DNA of 64,000 nt from Lachnospiraceae bacterium (lineage in GTDB: Bacteria > Bacillota > Clostridia > Lachnospirales > Lachnospiraceae). The translations under genes and the position numbers were made by a program. Within the stretch, counting starts at the first letter, position 1. Each line of letters begins with the position of its first letter. The notes under the pieces were generated by a model. That model did no database searches. It saw only the letters and a program-made list of their open reading frames with translations, and was not told where the DNA came from. The stretch covers positions 63,583 to 127,582 of the forward strand of contig CABJAV010000002.1 in the NCBI GenBank assembly GCA_902363675.1, written 5' to 3'. Below, in pieces: positions 1 through 8,900 of this stretch.

Positions 1-989
1 ACGGTAAAGGATCTGTCATGAAGCTTGGAGATAACTCTGCAAATATGAACGTTGAGGTTGTTCCGACAGGATCCCTCAGTCTGGATATTGCTTTGGGACT
101 TGGCGGACTCCCAAAGGGACGTATTATAGAGATCTATGGACCGGAATCCAGTGGTAAGACAACCGTTGCCCTGCACTGTGTTGCAGAAGTGCAGAAGCAG
201 GGTGGTATCGCGGGATTTATTGATGCAGAGCATGCATTGGATCCGGTATATGCCAAGAATATTGGAGTAGATATTGACAATCTGTATATTTCCCAGCCGG
301 ACTGTGGTGAGCAGGCGTTAGAAATCACTGAAACCATGGTGCGTTCCGGAGCGGTAGATATTGTAATCGTGGATTCTGTTGCAGCACTTGTTCCGAAGGC
401 AGAGATTGATGGAGATATGGGAGATTCTCATGTAGGTTTGCAGGCACGTCTGATGAGTCAGGCACTTCGTAAGCTGACTGGTGTTATCAGCAAATCAAAC
501 TGTGTTGTTATCTTTATCAACCAGCTGCGTGAAAAAGTTGGTGTTATGTTTGGTAATCCGGAGACAACAACTGGTGGACGTGCGTTGAAATTCTATTCGT
601 CTGTTCGTCTGGATGTAAGAAGAATTGAAGCATTAAAGCAGGCTGGAGAAGTCGTTGGTAACCGTACAAGAGTGAAAGTTGTAAAGAACAAGGTCGCTCC
701 GCCATTTAAAGAAGCAGAATTTGATATTATGTTCGGTCAGGGAATTTCCAAGGAAGGCGATATTCTTGATCTAGCAGCCAACGTCGGAATCATCAGCAAG
801 TCCGGCGCATGGTATGCCTATGAAGGTGACAAGATTGGTCAGGGACGTGAGAACGCAAAGAATTATCTGCGTCAGAATCCGGATTTCTGCAAAATGATTG
901 AGGAGCAGGTAAGAGAACATTATTTTGCACAGGAAACAGAGGAAGAGCCGGAAGCAGAGGAGAAAGCAGCAGAGGCTGATAAGGAATAG
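1..989 (+). CDS. recA: RecA recombinase, 5' end outside window
   Basis: RecA binds single-stranded DNA, catalyses strand exchange and stimulates LexA self-cleavage in the SOS response. The reading frame is already open at base 3 (GKGSV before the first visible Met), so the N-terminal 40 or so residues lie upstream and the Met at base 18 is internal. The Walker [10 protein letters not shown], the [14 protein letters not shown]alker B region, the DNA-binding loop 1 segment and the [20 protein letters not shown] loop 2 segment are intact. The C-terminus is acidic ([19 protein letters not shown]), as is usual. recX follows after 5 bp, the classic recA-recX arrangement. The polymerase gene at 22073 carries an SOS-box-like site and may belong to the same regulon. 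Confidence 0.98.
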   Translation, partial: GKGSVMKLGDNSANMNVEVVPTGSLSLDIALGLGGLPKGRIIEIYGPESSGKTTVALHCVAEVQKQGGIAGFIDAEHALDPVYAKNIGVDIDNLYISQPDCGEQALEITETMVRSGAVDIVIVDSVAALVPKAEIDGDMGDSHVGLQARLMSQALRKLTGVISKSNCVVIFINQLREKVGVMFGNPETTTGGRALKFYSSVRLDVRRIEALKQAGEVVGNRTRVKVVKNKVAPPFKEAEFDIMFGQGISKEGDILDLAANVGIISKSGAWYAYEGDKIGQGRENAKNYLRQNPDFCKMIEEQVREHYFAQETEEEPEAEEKAAEADKE

Positions 990-994
990 AGTGA

Positions 995-1606
995 ATGATT
1001 ACCGTAACAGAGTATGAATCTCTGGGGAAAGGTAAGCTCCGCGTGCGTTTTGATAACGAGGCGGAGCTTATTTTATACCGTGGAGAAGCAAAACAATGGA
1101 AGCTTCGCGAAGAAGCAGAAATATCCGAAGAAGATTATCAGAAGCTGCTTACCGAAGTGGTTGGAAAACGTGCAAAGAAACGCGCTATGCATTTGCTGGA
1201 GCGTATGGACCGTACAGAGAAACAACTGAGAGATAAATTGGAAGATGGGAAATATCCGCAGGTTTGTATTGATGAAGCAATCGCGTATGTCAGGAAATAT
1301 CATTATATTGATGATTACCGGTATGCCTGCACATTTATCCGGTATTCTCAGGAAAAGATGAGTCGGCTTCAGCTAAAGATGAAACTGACTCAGAAAGGAG
1401 TTCCAAGAGATGTGATCGAAAAGGCTTTGGAGGAGGAATATTCCGGAGAAGAGTCTGCGCAGATCGCACGCCTTTTAGAAAAGCGAAAGTTTGTGGCAGA
1501 GGAAGCGGACGAACGTGAATTTCAGCGGACTTACCAATATTTATTGCGCAGAGGGTTTCGAAGTAGCGATATTTTAAAAGTCATGAAAGCAAAACCGGAA
1601 TTTTAG
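995..1606 (+). CDS. recX: RecX regulatory protein
   Basis: RecX binds RecA filaments and restrains RecA activity. The product has 203 residues, with an N-terminal extension followed by the three-helix repeats typical of the family, for example LLERMDRTEKQLRDKL and KYHYIDDYRYACTFIRYSQ. The C-terminal EFQRTYQYLLRRGFRSSDIL is also characteristic. It starts 5 bp after the recA stop and is almost certainly cotranscribed with it. The length is somewhat above the E. coli form and normal for Firmicutes. The gene ends in a 134-bp gap that holds the rny promoter. Confidence 0.93.
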   Translation: MITVTEYESLGKGKLRVRFDNEAELILYRGEAKQWKLREEAEISEEDYQKLLTEVVGKRAKKRAMHLLERMDRTEKQLRDKLEDGKYPQVCIDEAIAYVRKYHYIDDYRYACTFIRYSQEKMSRLQLKMKLTQKGVPRDVIEKALEEEYSGEESAQIARLLEKRKFVAEEADEREFQRTYQYLLRRGFRSSDILKVMKAKPEF

Positions 1607-1626
1607 ACAAATCAAGGGCGTATTGC

Positions 1627-1655
1627 TTGACATTATTAAGCAAAAAGGATAAAAT
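1627..1655 (+). promoter_or_regulatory. Sigma-A promoter of rny
   Basis: TTGACA, 17-bp spacer, TAAAAT. Both hexamers are close to consensus, about 85 bp upstream of the rny start, so rny is likely transcribed independently of recA-recX. Confidence 0.7.
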
Positions 1656-1740
1656 TAATACGTTGTAAAGTTATGACATGAAAAGAGTTTTCTTTTTGTT
1701 ATATGTACAATGAAAACTTAATAAAGGAGGTGCTCCTGTA

Positions 1741-3288
1741 GTGGTGCCGTATGTAATTACTGCTATCATCACATTCGTAATTACTGCTGTTGCTATATGG
1801 TTTATTTCTGCCGAATATCACAAGAGGGTAGCCAATACAAAAATTGGTAACGCAGAAGAGAAAGCCAGAGGCATTATCGATGAGGCCGTAAAGACTGCTG
1901 AGAACAAGAAGCGCGAATCTATGCTTGAGATCAAGGAAGAGACCATTCGTTCCAAGAATGAACTTGACAAAGAAATCAAGGAGCGTAGAAATGAAATCCA
2001 GCGTAACGAGCGTCGTGTTGTGCAGAAAGAAGAAAATCTGGACAAGAAGATGGAAGCGATGGAGAAGCGTGAAGCAAGCTTTAATGCCAAAGAAGAAGAG
2101 TTAAAGAAGCAGAAGGCTGAGATAGCAAAATTAAATGAGCAGCGTGTACAGGAACTGGAGAGAATCTCCGGATTAACCTCTGAACAAGCAAAAGAATACC
2201 TCTTAAAGACCGTCGAAGAAGATGTAAAACTTGACACTGCAAAGATGATCAAGGAAATGGAAAATCAGGCAAAGGAGGAAGTTGCAAAGAAAGCAAAGGA
2301 TTATGTAGTGACTGCTATTCAAAAATGTGCTGCGGATCACGTTGCAGAAACTACAATTTCAGTTGTTCAGCTTCCAAATGATGAGATGAAGGGACGTATC
2401 ATTGGACGTGAGGGACGTAATATTCGTACCTTAGAGACAATGACAGGTGTGGATCTGATTATTGACGATACACCGGAAGCAGTTATCTTGTCAAGCTTTG
2501 ATCCAATTCGAAGAGAAGTTGCAAGAATTGCACTTGAAAAATTAATCGTAGACGGACGAATTCATCCGGCTCGTATTGAAGAGATGGTAGAGAAAGCTCA
2601 AAAAGAAGTTGAGACCATGATTCGTGAGGAAGGTGAATCTGCTGTACTTGAAGTCGGCATTCACGGAATTCATCCGGAATTGGTTCGCTTATTGGGCAAG
2701 ATGAAATTCCGTACCAGTTATGGACAGAATGCATTGAAGCATTCGATTGAGGTTGCACAGTTGACAGGACTTCTTGCTGCTGAGATTGGCGAGGATGTTC
2801 GTATGGCAAAACGTGCAGGTTTATTACATGATATTGGTAAGGCAGTTGATCATGATATGGAAGGTTCCCATATTCAGCTTGGTGTAGATTTGTGTAGAAA
2901 ATACAAAGAATCAGCACTTGTAATCAATGCCGTTGAATCACATCATGGAGATGTTGAGCCAGAGAGTCTGATTGCATGTCTGGTACAGGCTGCTGATACG
3001 ATCAGCGCTGCGAGACCTGGTGCGAGAAGAGAAACATTGGAAACATACTCTAATCGTTTACAGCAATTAGAGGATATTACAAATGGTTATAAGGGAGTAG
3101 AGAAATCTTTTGCTATTCAGGCAGGTAGAGAGATTCGAATCTTGGTTGTTCCTGAGCAGATCAGTGACGCCGACATGGTTTTATTAGCTCGTGATATTTC
3201 AAAGAGAATTGAATCTGAGTTAGAATATCCGGGACAGATTAAAGTCAATGTCATTCGTGAGTCACGCGTTGTAGATTATGCGAAATGA
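1741..3288 (+). CDS. rny: Ribonuclease Y
   Basis: Membrane-anchored endoribonuclease that initiates mRNA decay in Firmicutes. One N-terminal transmembrane helix (residues 4-23) precedes a long charged coiled coil (about 30-185, rich in Glu and Lys). A KH domain follows ([20 protein letters not shown], the GxxG loop is visible), then an HD phosphohydrolase domain with [13 protein letters not shown] supplying the metal-binding His-Asp pair. At 515 residues it is full length. The start is GTG, chosen because AAAGGAGG lies about 10 bp upstream. A strong terminator follows the stop, so rny appears monocistronic. Confidence 0.97.
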   Translation: MVPYVITAIITFVITAVAIWFISAEYHKRVANTKIGNAEEKARGIIDEAVKTAENKKRESMLEIKEETIRSKNELDKEIKERRNEIQRNERRVVQKEENLDKKMEAMEKREASFNAKEEELKKQKAEIAKLNEQRVQELERISGLTSEQAKEYLLKTVEEDVKLDTAKMIKEMENQAKEEVAKKAKDYVVTAIQKCAADHVAETTISVVQLPNDEMKGRIIGREGRNIRTLETMTGVDLIIDDTPEAVILSSFDPIRREVARIALEKLIVDGRIHPARIEEMVEKAQKEVETMIREEGESAVLEVGIHGIHPELVRLLGKMKFRTSYGQNALKHSIEVAQLTGLLAAEIGEDVRMAKRAGLLHDIGKAVDHDMEGSHIQLGVDLCRKYKESALVINAVESHHGDVEPESLIACLVQAADTISAARPGARRETLETYSNRLQQLEDITNGYKGVEKSFAIQAGREIRILVVPEQISDADMVLLARDISKRIESELEYPGQIKVNVIRESRVVDYAK

Positions 3289-3305
3289 TTTTTAATGAGC
3301 GAGAG

Positions 3306-3352
3306 GGCTGTCGCCTGAACGGTTGATAACCGTTCGGGTGATGGCCTTTTTT
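3306..3352 (+). terminator. Rho-independent terminator after rny
   Basis: Long hairpin (arms GGCTGTCGCCTGAACGG and CCGTTCGGGTGATGGCC) followed by TTTTTT, 17 bp after the rny stop. Confidence 0.92.
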
Positions 3353-3462
3353 AATGGAAACAGCACCGGAGATAAAGTAGAATAAAAGAGTTCTAAATAG
3401 TTATAAAATAAGAGATTCAACTTGATTTTATAAAGATGTGGATGTAAAAGGAGGTGAATACG

Positions 3463-4005
3463 ATGATTGAACGTATGAAACGATTGGATAGAAAATTAAT
3501 GTATCAGGGATCTATTTTGGATGTTTACAAAGATACGATGGAGTTCCCGAACGGAACGCATGAAGAGTGGGATTTTGTTTCTCATCGAATGGGGGCGGCT
3601 GCAATTCTTCCGGTACTTCCGGATGGAAGAATCGTAATGGTGCGCCAGTATCGTAACGCTTTGGAGCGAGAGACACTGGAGATTCCAGCAGGTTGCAGAG
3701 ACAGCAAGACAGAAGATACCAGTGTATGTGCAGCAAGAGAGATGGAGGAAGAGACCGGATACAAGAGTAAACATGTAGAATATCTCCTGTCTCTTCGCAC
3801 AACCGTCGCATTTTGCGATGAGTTTATTGATGTGTATGTAGCGACAGATCTGGAGCAGGGAAAGCGCCATTTGGATAACGCAGAGAGTATTGATGTAGAA
3901 ATTTATACACTGGATGAACTTTGCCAGATGATTTACGAAGGTGAAGTGCAGGATTCAAAAACTGTTGCAGCGATTATGGCATACAGTAATAAAATAAAAG
4001 GCTAG
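3463..4005 (+). CDS. NUDIX hydrolase (ADP-ribose pyrophosphatase-like)
   Basis: Hydrolyses a nucleoside diphosphate linked to another moiety; ADP-ribose is the likely substrate by similarity to NudF-type proteins. The NUDIX box is visible: GCRDSKTEDTSVCAAREMEE followed by ETG, that is Gx5Ex7REUxEExGU with a Cys-Arg variation at the start. The ATG used here lies 8-9 bp from AAAGGAGG; a GTG 9 bp upstream in frame abuts the Shine-Dalgarno and is unlikely. A SpoIIM-like gene follows after 45 bp, an arrangement I remember from Clostridia. Confidence 0.9.
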   Translation: MIERMKRLDRKLMYQGSILDVYKDTMEFPNGTHEEWDFVSHRMGAAAILPVLPDGRIVMVRQYRNALERETLEIPAGCRDSKTEDTSVCAAREMEEETGYKSKHVEYLLSLRTTVAFCDEFIDVYVATDLEQGKRHLDNAESIDVEIYTLDELCQMIYEGEVQDSKTVAAIMAYSNKIKG

Positions 4006-4050
4006 GACATATTCTAAAAAGAAGATAATAGTATTGTTGATGGATGGAAT

Positions 4051-4593
4051 ATGCGAAAAGAACTGGCAATAGGAATATGCTTTTGTATAGCAGGAATACT
4101 TACGGTATGCTTTTTTGGATATACGTATTTTACAACGTATGGTTTTTTGAATACGTATCATATGCAGGCATTTGCGGAAACAAAATTAGAAGTTTCGGCA
4201 TTACTCGCAAACATTATATGGGAGCGTGGAAAATTATTTCTGCTCATCTGCCTTGTGGCGTATACACCTTTGAAAAAGGTTGCCCCACTTGTTCTGCGAT
4301 GCGGAATCTGTTTCACAGCAGGGGTGTTTCTTGCAGCAAGTATGCTGAATATGGGGATTCGTGGCATTGTATTTTTCACAATGTCGCTTTTCCCTCATTG
4401 TTTGTTTTATTTGATGGTGTTGCTTCTTATTTTCGGAGTGGATACACACAGTTTTTACAATCGGAAGAATCCGGTAGTGAAGAGAGTGATTTATTATGGA
4501 GTGGTTGGAATTGTATTTTTGCTTGGATGTATTTCTGAAGTGATGATTTCTGTACCGTTGTTGCAGAAAGTGATCCGACTCATATGCACCTAA
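4051..4593 (+). CDS. spoIIM: Stage II sporulation protein M-like membrane protein
   Basis: SpoIIM works with SpoIID and SpoIIP in peptidoglycan remodelling during engulfment of the forespore. This 180-residue protein has about five hydrophobic segments (residues 6-27, 48-72, 80-102, 108-128, 150-172), the size and layout of SpoIIM-family proteins. The position after a NUDIX gene fits clostridial genomes. Sequence motifs are weak, so the family call rests on topology, length and context. The ribosome-binding site (GGATGG) is modest. It implies a spore-forming lineage. Confidence 0.65.
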   Translation: MRKELAIGICFCIAGILTVCFFGYTYFTTYGFLNTYHMQAFAETKLEVSALLANIIWERGKLFLLICLVAYTPLKKVAPLVLRCGICFTAGVFLAASMLNMGIRGIVFFTMSLFPHCLFYLMVLLLIFGVDTHSFYNRKNPVVKRVIYYGVVGIVFLLGCISEVMISVPLLQKVIRLICT

Positions 4594-4600
4594 AGAAATG

Positions 4601-4638
4601 AAAGACGTTATGCTCTGGAGGGGGCTTACGTCTTTTTT
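4601..4638 (+). terminator. Terminator after spoIIM
   Basis: AAAGACGT ... ACGTCTTTTTT hairpin with a long loop and a T6 tail. Its T-tract is also the outer edge of the large palindrome that follows. Confidence 0.8.
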
Positions 4639-5190
4639 GATGTCTCCGTATACTATGCATGGGAGTCAGGCTGGTACTACACGGGCGCGTACACTTGGTT
4701 TTTCCTACACGATTTTAGACAGAATTGCAGAAGTTGTGAAAGCCTTCCCCTGCCTCTATTTTCGTGTCCGGCTCGTGTTTCGACACCGGGGGCACGTTTG
4801 TCCGTCTATCACAGATGCGCTCAGCATTTTTAGCAGGCCTAAGTGGTGGGGTTCATAAATTTTAATGTGCCCGCTCTCCATTGTGTCGCCCATCGTAGTA
4901 CTACATTTATTTGCTAATAAAACGAGGGCGCAAATGCGACCCGCGGGCACGGTATTCTTCACCCACACCACTAATGCCTGCACAAAATACTTCGGACGTC
5001 ATCTGTGATAGACGGACAAACGTGCCCCCGGTGTCGAAACTTGAACGGACAGGAATCATCAAGGAGGCAGGGGGAGGGTTGCTACAAATTCGCAATTCTG
5101 GATAGCTAGTGTAGGAAAAATCAAGTGTACGCGCCCGTGTAGTACCAGCCTGTCCTCTATGCGAAAGTTGAACGGAAGCATCAAAAAAGG
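4628..5190. repeat. 560-bp imperfect palindrome (inverted pair of an intergenic element)
   Basis: This gene-free stretch reads as two diverged inverted copies of one element of about 275 bp, with centre near 4909. Outermost, CTTTTTTGATG (4632-4642) mirrors 5179-5189. Next, 4667-4710 mirrors 5109-5152 with one mismatch in 44. Then 4777-4817 mirrors 5000-5040 with none in 41. The pair 4833-4852/4961-4981 and GTGCCCG/CGGGCAC match more loosely. GTAGTACTAC sits near the centre. Between the conserved blocks the arms have drifted to roughly 60 percent identity. Each half begins at the T-tract of a flanking terminator. Short open frames run through it but none looks like a gene. It could be a MITE-like element or a structured RNA. 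Confidence 0.75.
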
Positions 5191-5213
5191 ACTACCATAA
5201 AGGCAGTCCTTTT
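5183..5213 (-). terminator. Terminator after the DAHP synthase gene
   Basis: On the minus strand AAAGGACT ... AGTCC is followed by T6, just downstream of the aroF stop. It abuts the palindrome. Confidence 0.85.
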
Positions 5214-5223
5214 AGAGGATTCT

Positions 5224-6258
5224 TTATTTTGCGTTGAGTTCCGCAATGTCGTAAATGAGGCGCTTGGAATCTTCCCAACCAAGGCAAGGATCTGTAATCG
5301 ACTTACCATAAATGTGATTGCCGATGGACTGATTTCCTTCCTCAATATAACTTTCAATCATGAGACCTTTAACAAGTCCGCGAATATCAGAAGAAAGCTG
5401 ACGGTTGTGCATTACCTCGCGGGCGATACGAATCTGCTCCTTGAATTTCTTACCGGAGTTGGAATGGTTTGTATCAATGATCGCTGCAGGATTTACAACA
5501 TCCATCTTTGCATACATATCATGAAGACGAATCAGATCTTCGTAATGGTAATTCTGAGTTGTATTACCATGTTTGCTGACAGCACCACGAAGTACAACGT
5601 GTGTCAGTGGATTTCCGGTTGTCTGAACTTCGCTTCCACGGTATACAAAGTGATGTGGATGCTGGGCTGCATATACAGAATTCAGCATAACGGAGAAATC
5701 ACCACTGGTCGGGTTCTTCATACCGGATGCAACGTCAAAACCGCTGACAGTCAGACGGTGCTGCTGATCCTCAACCGAACGTGCACCGATGGCAACGTAA
5801 GAGAGGAGATCTTCTACATATCCCCAGTTCTCAGGGTAAAGCATTTCGTCTGCACAGGTAAGACCACTTTCAGCGATCGCACGGATGTGCATTTTACGCA
5901 TAGCAATGAGACCTTCTACCATATTCGGTGCTTTTTCCGGGTCTGGCTGGGATGCGATACCTTTGTAACCTTCGCCTGTTGTACGAGGTTTGTTTGTGTA
6001 AACACGAGGAATGATGATCAACTGATCTTTGACATCTTCCTGGATTTTTGTGAGGCGGCTGACATAGTCGCAAACAGAATCTTCATTGTCCGCGGAACAT
6101 GGTCCGATGATAACAAGAAAACGGGAATCCTTTCCGGTGATGACATCGGAAATCATAGCATCACGCTGCTTCTTTAATTCTGCAAGCTCCGGAGTAAGCG
6201 GATAATCGCGCTTGATTTCTTCTGGAGTTGGTAACTGATTTAAAAATGTAAAACTCAT
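5224..6258 (-). CDS. aroF: 3-deoxy-7-phosphoheptulonate (DAHP) synthase, class I
   Basis: Catalyses condensation of phosphoenolpyruvate and erythrose 4-phosphate, the first step of the shikimate pathway. The protein has 344 residues, the AroG/AroF/AroH type length. Visible signatures include LVIIGPCSADNED near residue 50, YTNKPRTTGEGYKG (the KPRT phosphate-binding motif), GARSVEDQQHR and the metal-ligand region DTNHSNSGKKF. It lies divergent to aroD, another shikimate gene, with 153 bp between them. A TTGACA-N17-TAAGAT promoter reads towards it. Which feedback-inhibition type it is (Phe, Tyr or Trp) cannot be decided here, so the symbol is provisional. Confidence 0.95.
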   Translation of the reverse strand: MSFTFLNQLPTPEEIKRDYPLTPELAELKKQRDAMISDVITGKDSRFLVIIGPCSADNEDSVCDYVSRLTKIQEDVKDQLIIIPRVYTNKPRTTGEGYKGIASQPDPEKAPNMVEGLIAMRKMHIRAIAESGLTCADEMLYPENWGYVEDLLSYVAIGARSVEDQQHRLTVSGFDVASGMKNPTSGDFSVMLNSVYAAQHPHHFVYRGSEVQTTGNPLTHVVLRGAVSKHGNTTQNYHYEDLIRLHDMYAKMDVVNPAAIIDTNHSNSGKKFKEQIRIAREVMHNRQLSSDIRGLVKGLMIESYIEEGNQSIGNHIYGKSITDPCLGWEDSKRLIYDIAELNAK

Positions 6259-6302
6259 AGTCTACTCCTTAATAAGTGATTTTGTATAGACATACATGGG
6301 TT

Positions 6303-6331
6303 ATCTTAATAGAAAAGTCGGAAAATGTCAA
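6303..6331 (-). promoter_or_regulatory. Promoter of the DAHP synthase gene
   Basis: On the minus strand TTGACA, 17-bp spacer, TAAGAT, about 45 bp upstream of the start codon. No T-box or operator was recognised. Confidence 0.6.
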
Positions 6332-6411
6332 TTTTGTAGAAGGAATTTCTTTATTTTTATACAAAAAATTGTTATAATAATAAGCACATTTGTTGCAGGG
6401 AGGTAACAGTG

Positions 6412-7179
6412 ATGGAAAATTTACTGTGTGTCAAGGAACGCATTATTGGTAAGGGAAAGCCCCTTGTTTGTGTTCCGATTATGGAAAAGACAAAAGAATC
6501 TATTATAAAAGAAGCAAAGCGCCTTGTGGAGCATCAGGTAGATATGATTGAGTGGAGACTGGATGCGTTCGAAGGGGTACAAAGTCCAAACGAGATTCGA
6601 ATTGTTTTGGAAGCATTACGACCGATTGTGGAAAAGACAATTCTTGTTTATACATTTCGTTCAAAAAATCAGGGTGGATTACTGGCATTGGATGCAGATG
6701 AAATCTATGACATTCATCAGCTTGCCACGGAGTCAGGGGTAGTAGATTTTGTAGATCTGGAGTTTTTTGAGGCAAAGAAAGCGGCAAAAGAAATCAAAGA
6801 ATTACAAAGCCGTGGCGTCCATGTGATTGCTTCACATCATGATTTCGCACAGACACCGGAGAGAGGCGTGATGCGGATGTTGCTGGAGCAGATCTATGAA
6901 AGCGGAGCAGATGTCGTAAAGCTTGCAGTCATGCCACAGAATACAAAGGATGTGCTGCATTTACTTTCTGAAACCAATGCATTTCACGAAAATCATCCGG
7001 ATCGTGCACTCATTACCATGTCGATGGGGGCAAAAGGTGCAATTTCCCGTGTGGCAGGAGAGTTCTTTGGTTCCTGCGTGACATTTGGCGCAGGCGAGCA
7101 GGCGAGCGCTCCGGGACAGTTGCCGATGACTGATTTGGAGAATGTTCTTGAAATCCTTCATGAAAGCATCAGTCGATAA
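6412..7179 (+). CDS. aroD: 3-dehydroquinate dehydratase, type I
   Basis: Converts 3-dehydroquinate to 3-dehydroshikimate through a Schiff base. The product is about 255 residues, as for type I enzymes. Visible are KPLVCVPIM at the first strand, the EWRLDAFEG motif, the catalytic His pair in VIASHHDF, the Schiff-base Lys in DVVKLAVMPQ, and the C-terminal GEFFGSCVTFG with the substrate-contact region. The ATG used here sits 8 bp from GGGAGG; a GTG directly before it is an alternative. TATAAT lies 34 bp upstream but its -35 is poor. It is followed by a strong terminator. Confidence 0.96.
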   Translation: MENLLCVKERIIGKGKPLVCVPIMEKTKESIIKEAKRLVEHQVDMIEWRLDAFEGVQSPNEIRIVLEALRPIVEKTILVYTFRSKNQGGLLALDADEIYDIHQLATESGVVDFVDLEFFEAKKAAKEIKELQSRGVHVIASHHDFAQTPERGVMRMLLEQIYESGADVVKLAVMPQNTKDVLHLLSETNAFHENHPDRALITMSMGAKGAISRVAGEFFGSCVTFGAGEQASAPGQLPMTDLENVLEILHESISR

Positions 7180-7199
7180 CTGCTTTTACAATAGCACAA

Positions 7200-7250
7200 A
7201 AAATCCAGTGTCTGAATGAAATGAAAATCATTTAGACACTGGATTTTATT
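7200..7250 (+). terminator. Terminator after aroD
   Basis: A 20-bp arm pair with few mismatches (AAAATCCAGTGTCTGAATGA and its near complement at 7228-7247). It could work in both directions and would also terminate the tRNA on the minus strand. Confidence 0.85.
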
Positions 7251-7255
7251 CATAA

Positions 7256-7327
7256 TGCACCCGGCGGGAATCGAACCCGCATCTCAGGAGTCGGAGTCCT
7301 ACGTTCTATCCATTATACTACGGCTGC
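7256..7327 (-). tRNA. tRNA-Arg (anticodon CCG)
   Basis: Read on the minus strand, GCAGCCG opens the acceptor stem and CGGGTGC closes it, with one G-G mismatch at the fourth pair. The D-arm contains TAATGGATAG, the anticodon stem TAGGA/TCCTG encloses the loop CTCCGAC (anticodon CCG), and the T-arm is GCGGGTTCGATTCCCGC. It decodes CGG. No CCA is encoded. Confidence 0.95.
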
Positions 7328-7365
7328 CCACACAGTGAAGCCTTACGCAATCACGTGCGTTTATA

Positions 7366-7394
7366 AATATATCATATCTTAACAGATTCGTCAA
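7366..7394 (-). promoter_or_regulatory. Promoter of tRNA-Arg
   Basis: On the minus strand TTGACG, 17-bp spacer, TATATT, ending about 40 bp before the mature 5' end. Confidence 0.6.
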
Positions 7395-7521
7395 TAAAAG
7401 AAGCCAGCGGTTGTCCGACAAAAAAAGGTTGATTAGAAAATCAAATAGTGTTAGACTATCTAAGTGATTGAGAATAAGTAAGAAAACAAATTTTATATAG
7501 AAAATTGAGCGGGAGGATATC

Positions 7522-8835
7522 ATGCAGCAATTAAAAGATTTTATTGTAAAATATAAGCGATATATTGGTGCAGCAGTAATTTTTGTTGTACTTGTTTTAA
7601 TATTAGTAAACTGTACCGGACAAAAGAATGGAAATTCTGATACGCAGGCAGGAACAGAAATAAGCGGAACACAGGCAACAGAGTATCAGTTGGAGGGCAA
7701 GCTGCAGAAGAATGTAGATCCGGAACTGGTTGAACTTATTAAGAATTATTATACTGCTTATGCAGCTGGAGATATTGAATCTCTTGAGCCATTGGCACAG
7801 CCATTGAGCGATAATGAAAAGAGTTATATCGGAACATTTTCGGATTACTATGAGAGTTTTGATAATATCGTATGCTATTCTATGCCGGGAGTGACCGATG
7901 ATTCTTATCTGGTTTCAGCATGCTATGATTTGAAATTCTACGAGATTGATACTGCAGCTCCGGGAATGGATTTCTTCTATGTAGAGAGAGACGGAAAAGG
8001 AAACTTATATATCAATAATGTATATTCTTCCTATAACTTCAATTTCCTTGATGAGGATCTTGATGCAAATCTTTATTCTTTGATTTTAAATTATGAAAAG
8101 AGTGATGATGTAGTTGCTTTACAGCAGCAGGTACAGGCAAAATACGATGAGGCAGTTGCCAGCGATGAAAAACTTGCTAATATGGTAGGTGGCACATTGC
8201 GCAGTGCCATGACAAAATGGAGAGATTCTGTTGCAGCAACACAGGATACAGAGGACGCAACGGATGTGACTCCGGCAACAACGGAAGAAACTCAGAAGAC
8301 AGAGACCACAGAGTCTAAGGATGATTCAAAAAAGGATTCAAAAGATAATACGGAATCCAAGGATGATACAAAGAAAGATGATACAAAGGCTGACGACAAT
8401 AAGTCAGATGACAGTAAGAAAGACACCAAGAAGGAGTCCGGTACGGTTAAGACAAAAGATATCTGTCGTGTACGCGCTAAGGCAAGCACAGATTCTGAGA
8501 TGATCGGAACTGTTAATAAGGGCGTGAAATTAAAGAAGATTGGTACGGAAGGTGACTGGACAAAGGTTAAGTTCCAGGGACAGACCGGATACATTAAGAC
8601 AGAGTTCTTAAAGAAGGTTTCATCAAAATCAAGTGACAGCTCTGACACCGGGATGGTCAAGACAAAAGATATCTGTAATGTACGTGCCAAAGCAAGCGCA
8701 GATGCAGAACTTCTTGGAAAAGTAGATATTGGTGTGAAACTGAAAAAACTAGGAACCAGTGGAGATTGGACAAAAGTAAAATTCCAGGGTAAGACAGGAT
8801 ATATCAAGAGTAATCTGCTGAAAAAGGTGAAATAA
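7522..8835 (+). CDS. Membrane-anchored protein with two bacterial SH3 domains
   Basis: Probably a cell-surface protein exposed to the wall; no enzyme domain is seen. An N-terminal transmembrane helix lies at about residues 14-32. A globular region follows (about 70-240, containing VELIKNYYTAYAAGDIESL, NTF2-like in flavour). Next is a low-complexity linker rich in Asp, Lys, Ser and Thr (about 245-310). Two SH3b repeats end the protein (about 312-370 and 378-437), each opening with VKTKDIC and ending with TGYIK plus a short tail. The two repeats are highly similar, which suggests recent duplication. SH3b domains usually bind peptidoglycan. The ribosome-binding site GGGAGG is strong and a terminator follows, so the gene is alone. 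Confidence 0.85.
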   Translation: MQQLKDFIVKYKRYIGAAVIFVVLVLILVNCTGQKNGNSDTQAGTEISGTQATEYQLEGKLQKNVDPELVELIKNYYTAYAAGDIESLEPLAQPLSDNEKSYIGTFSDYYESFDNIVCYSMPGVTDDSYLVSACYDLKFYEIDTAAPGMDFFYVERDGKGNLYINNVYSSYNFNFLDEDLDANLYSLILNYEKSDDVVALQQQVQAKYDEAVASDEKLANMVGGTLRSAMTKWRDSVAATQDTEDATDVTPATTEETQKTETTESKDDSKKDSKDNTESKDDTKKDDTKADDNKSDDSKKDTKKESGTVKTKDICRVRAKASTDSEMIGTVNKGVKLKKIGTEGDWTKVKFQGQTGYIKTEFLKKVSSKSSDSSDTGMVKTKDICNVRAKASADAELLGKVDIGVKLKKLGTSGDWTKVKFQGKTGYIKSNLLKKVK

Positions 8836-8853
8836 AGCTGAAAAGAAAAATGA

Positions 8854-8882
8854 GCGGAGGCTGGGAAGTCTCCGCGTTTTTT
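8854..8882 (+). terminator. Terminator after the SH3 gene
   Basis: GCGGAG ... CTCCGC hairpin followed by GTTTTTT. Confidence 0.9.
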
Positions 8883-8900
8883 ACACGTGAGGGAAAATAA

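Noticed and set aside
4044..4538. Overlapping 164-codon frame within the SpoIIM gene
   Set aside because: It is a shifted frame of the same DNA with poor composition; the frame of the SpoIIM-like protein gives clean transmembrane helices.
4598..5105. Several 60-86 codon open frames inside the large palindrome, with similar peptides from both arms (for example FDTGGTFVRLSQM)
   Set aside because: The similarity follows from the inverted DNA copies, the frame is broken in the left arm and no start signal is present. Treated as non-coding.
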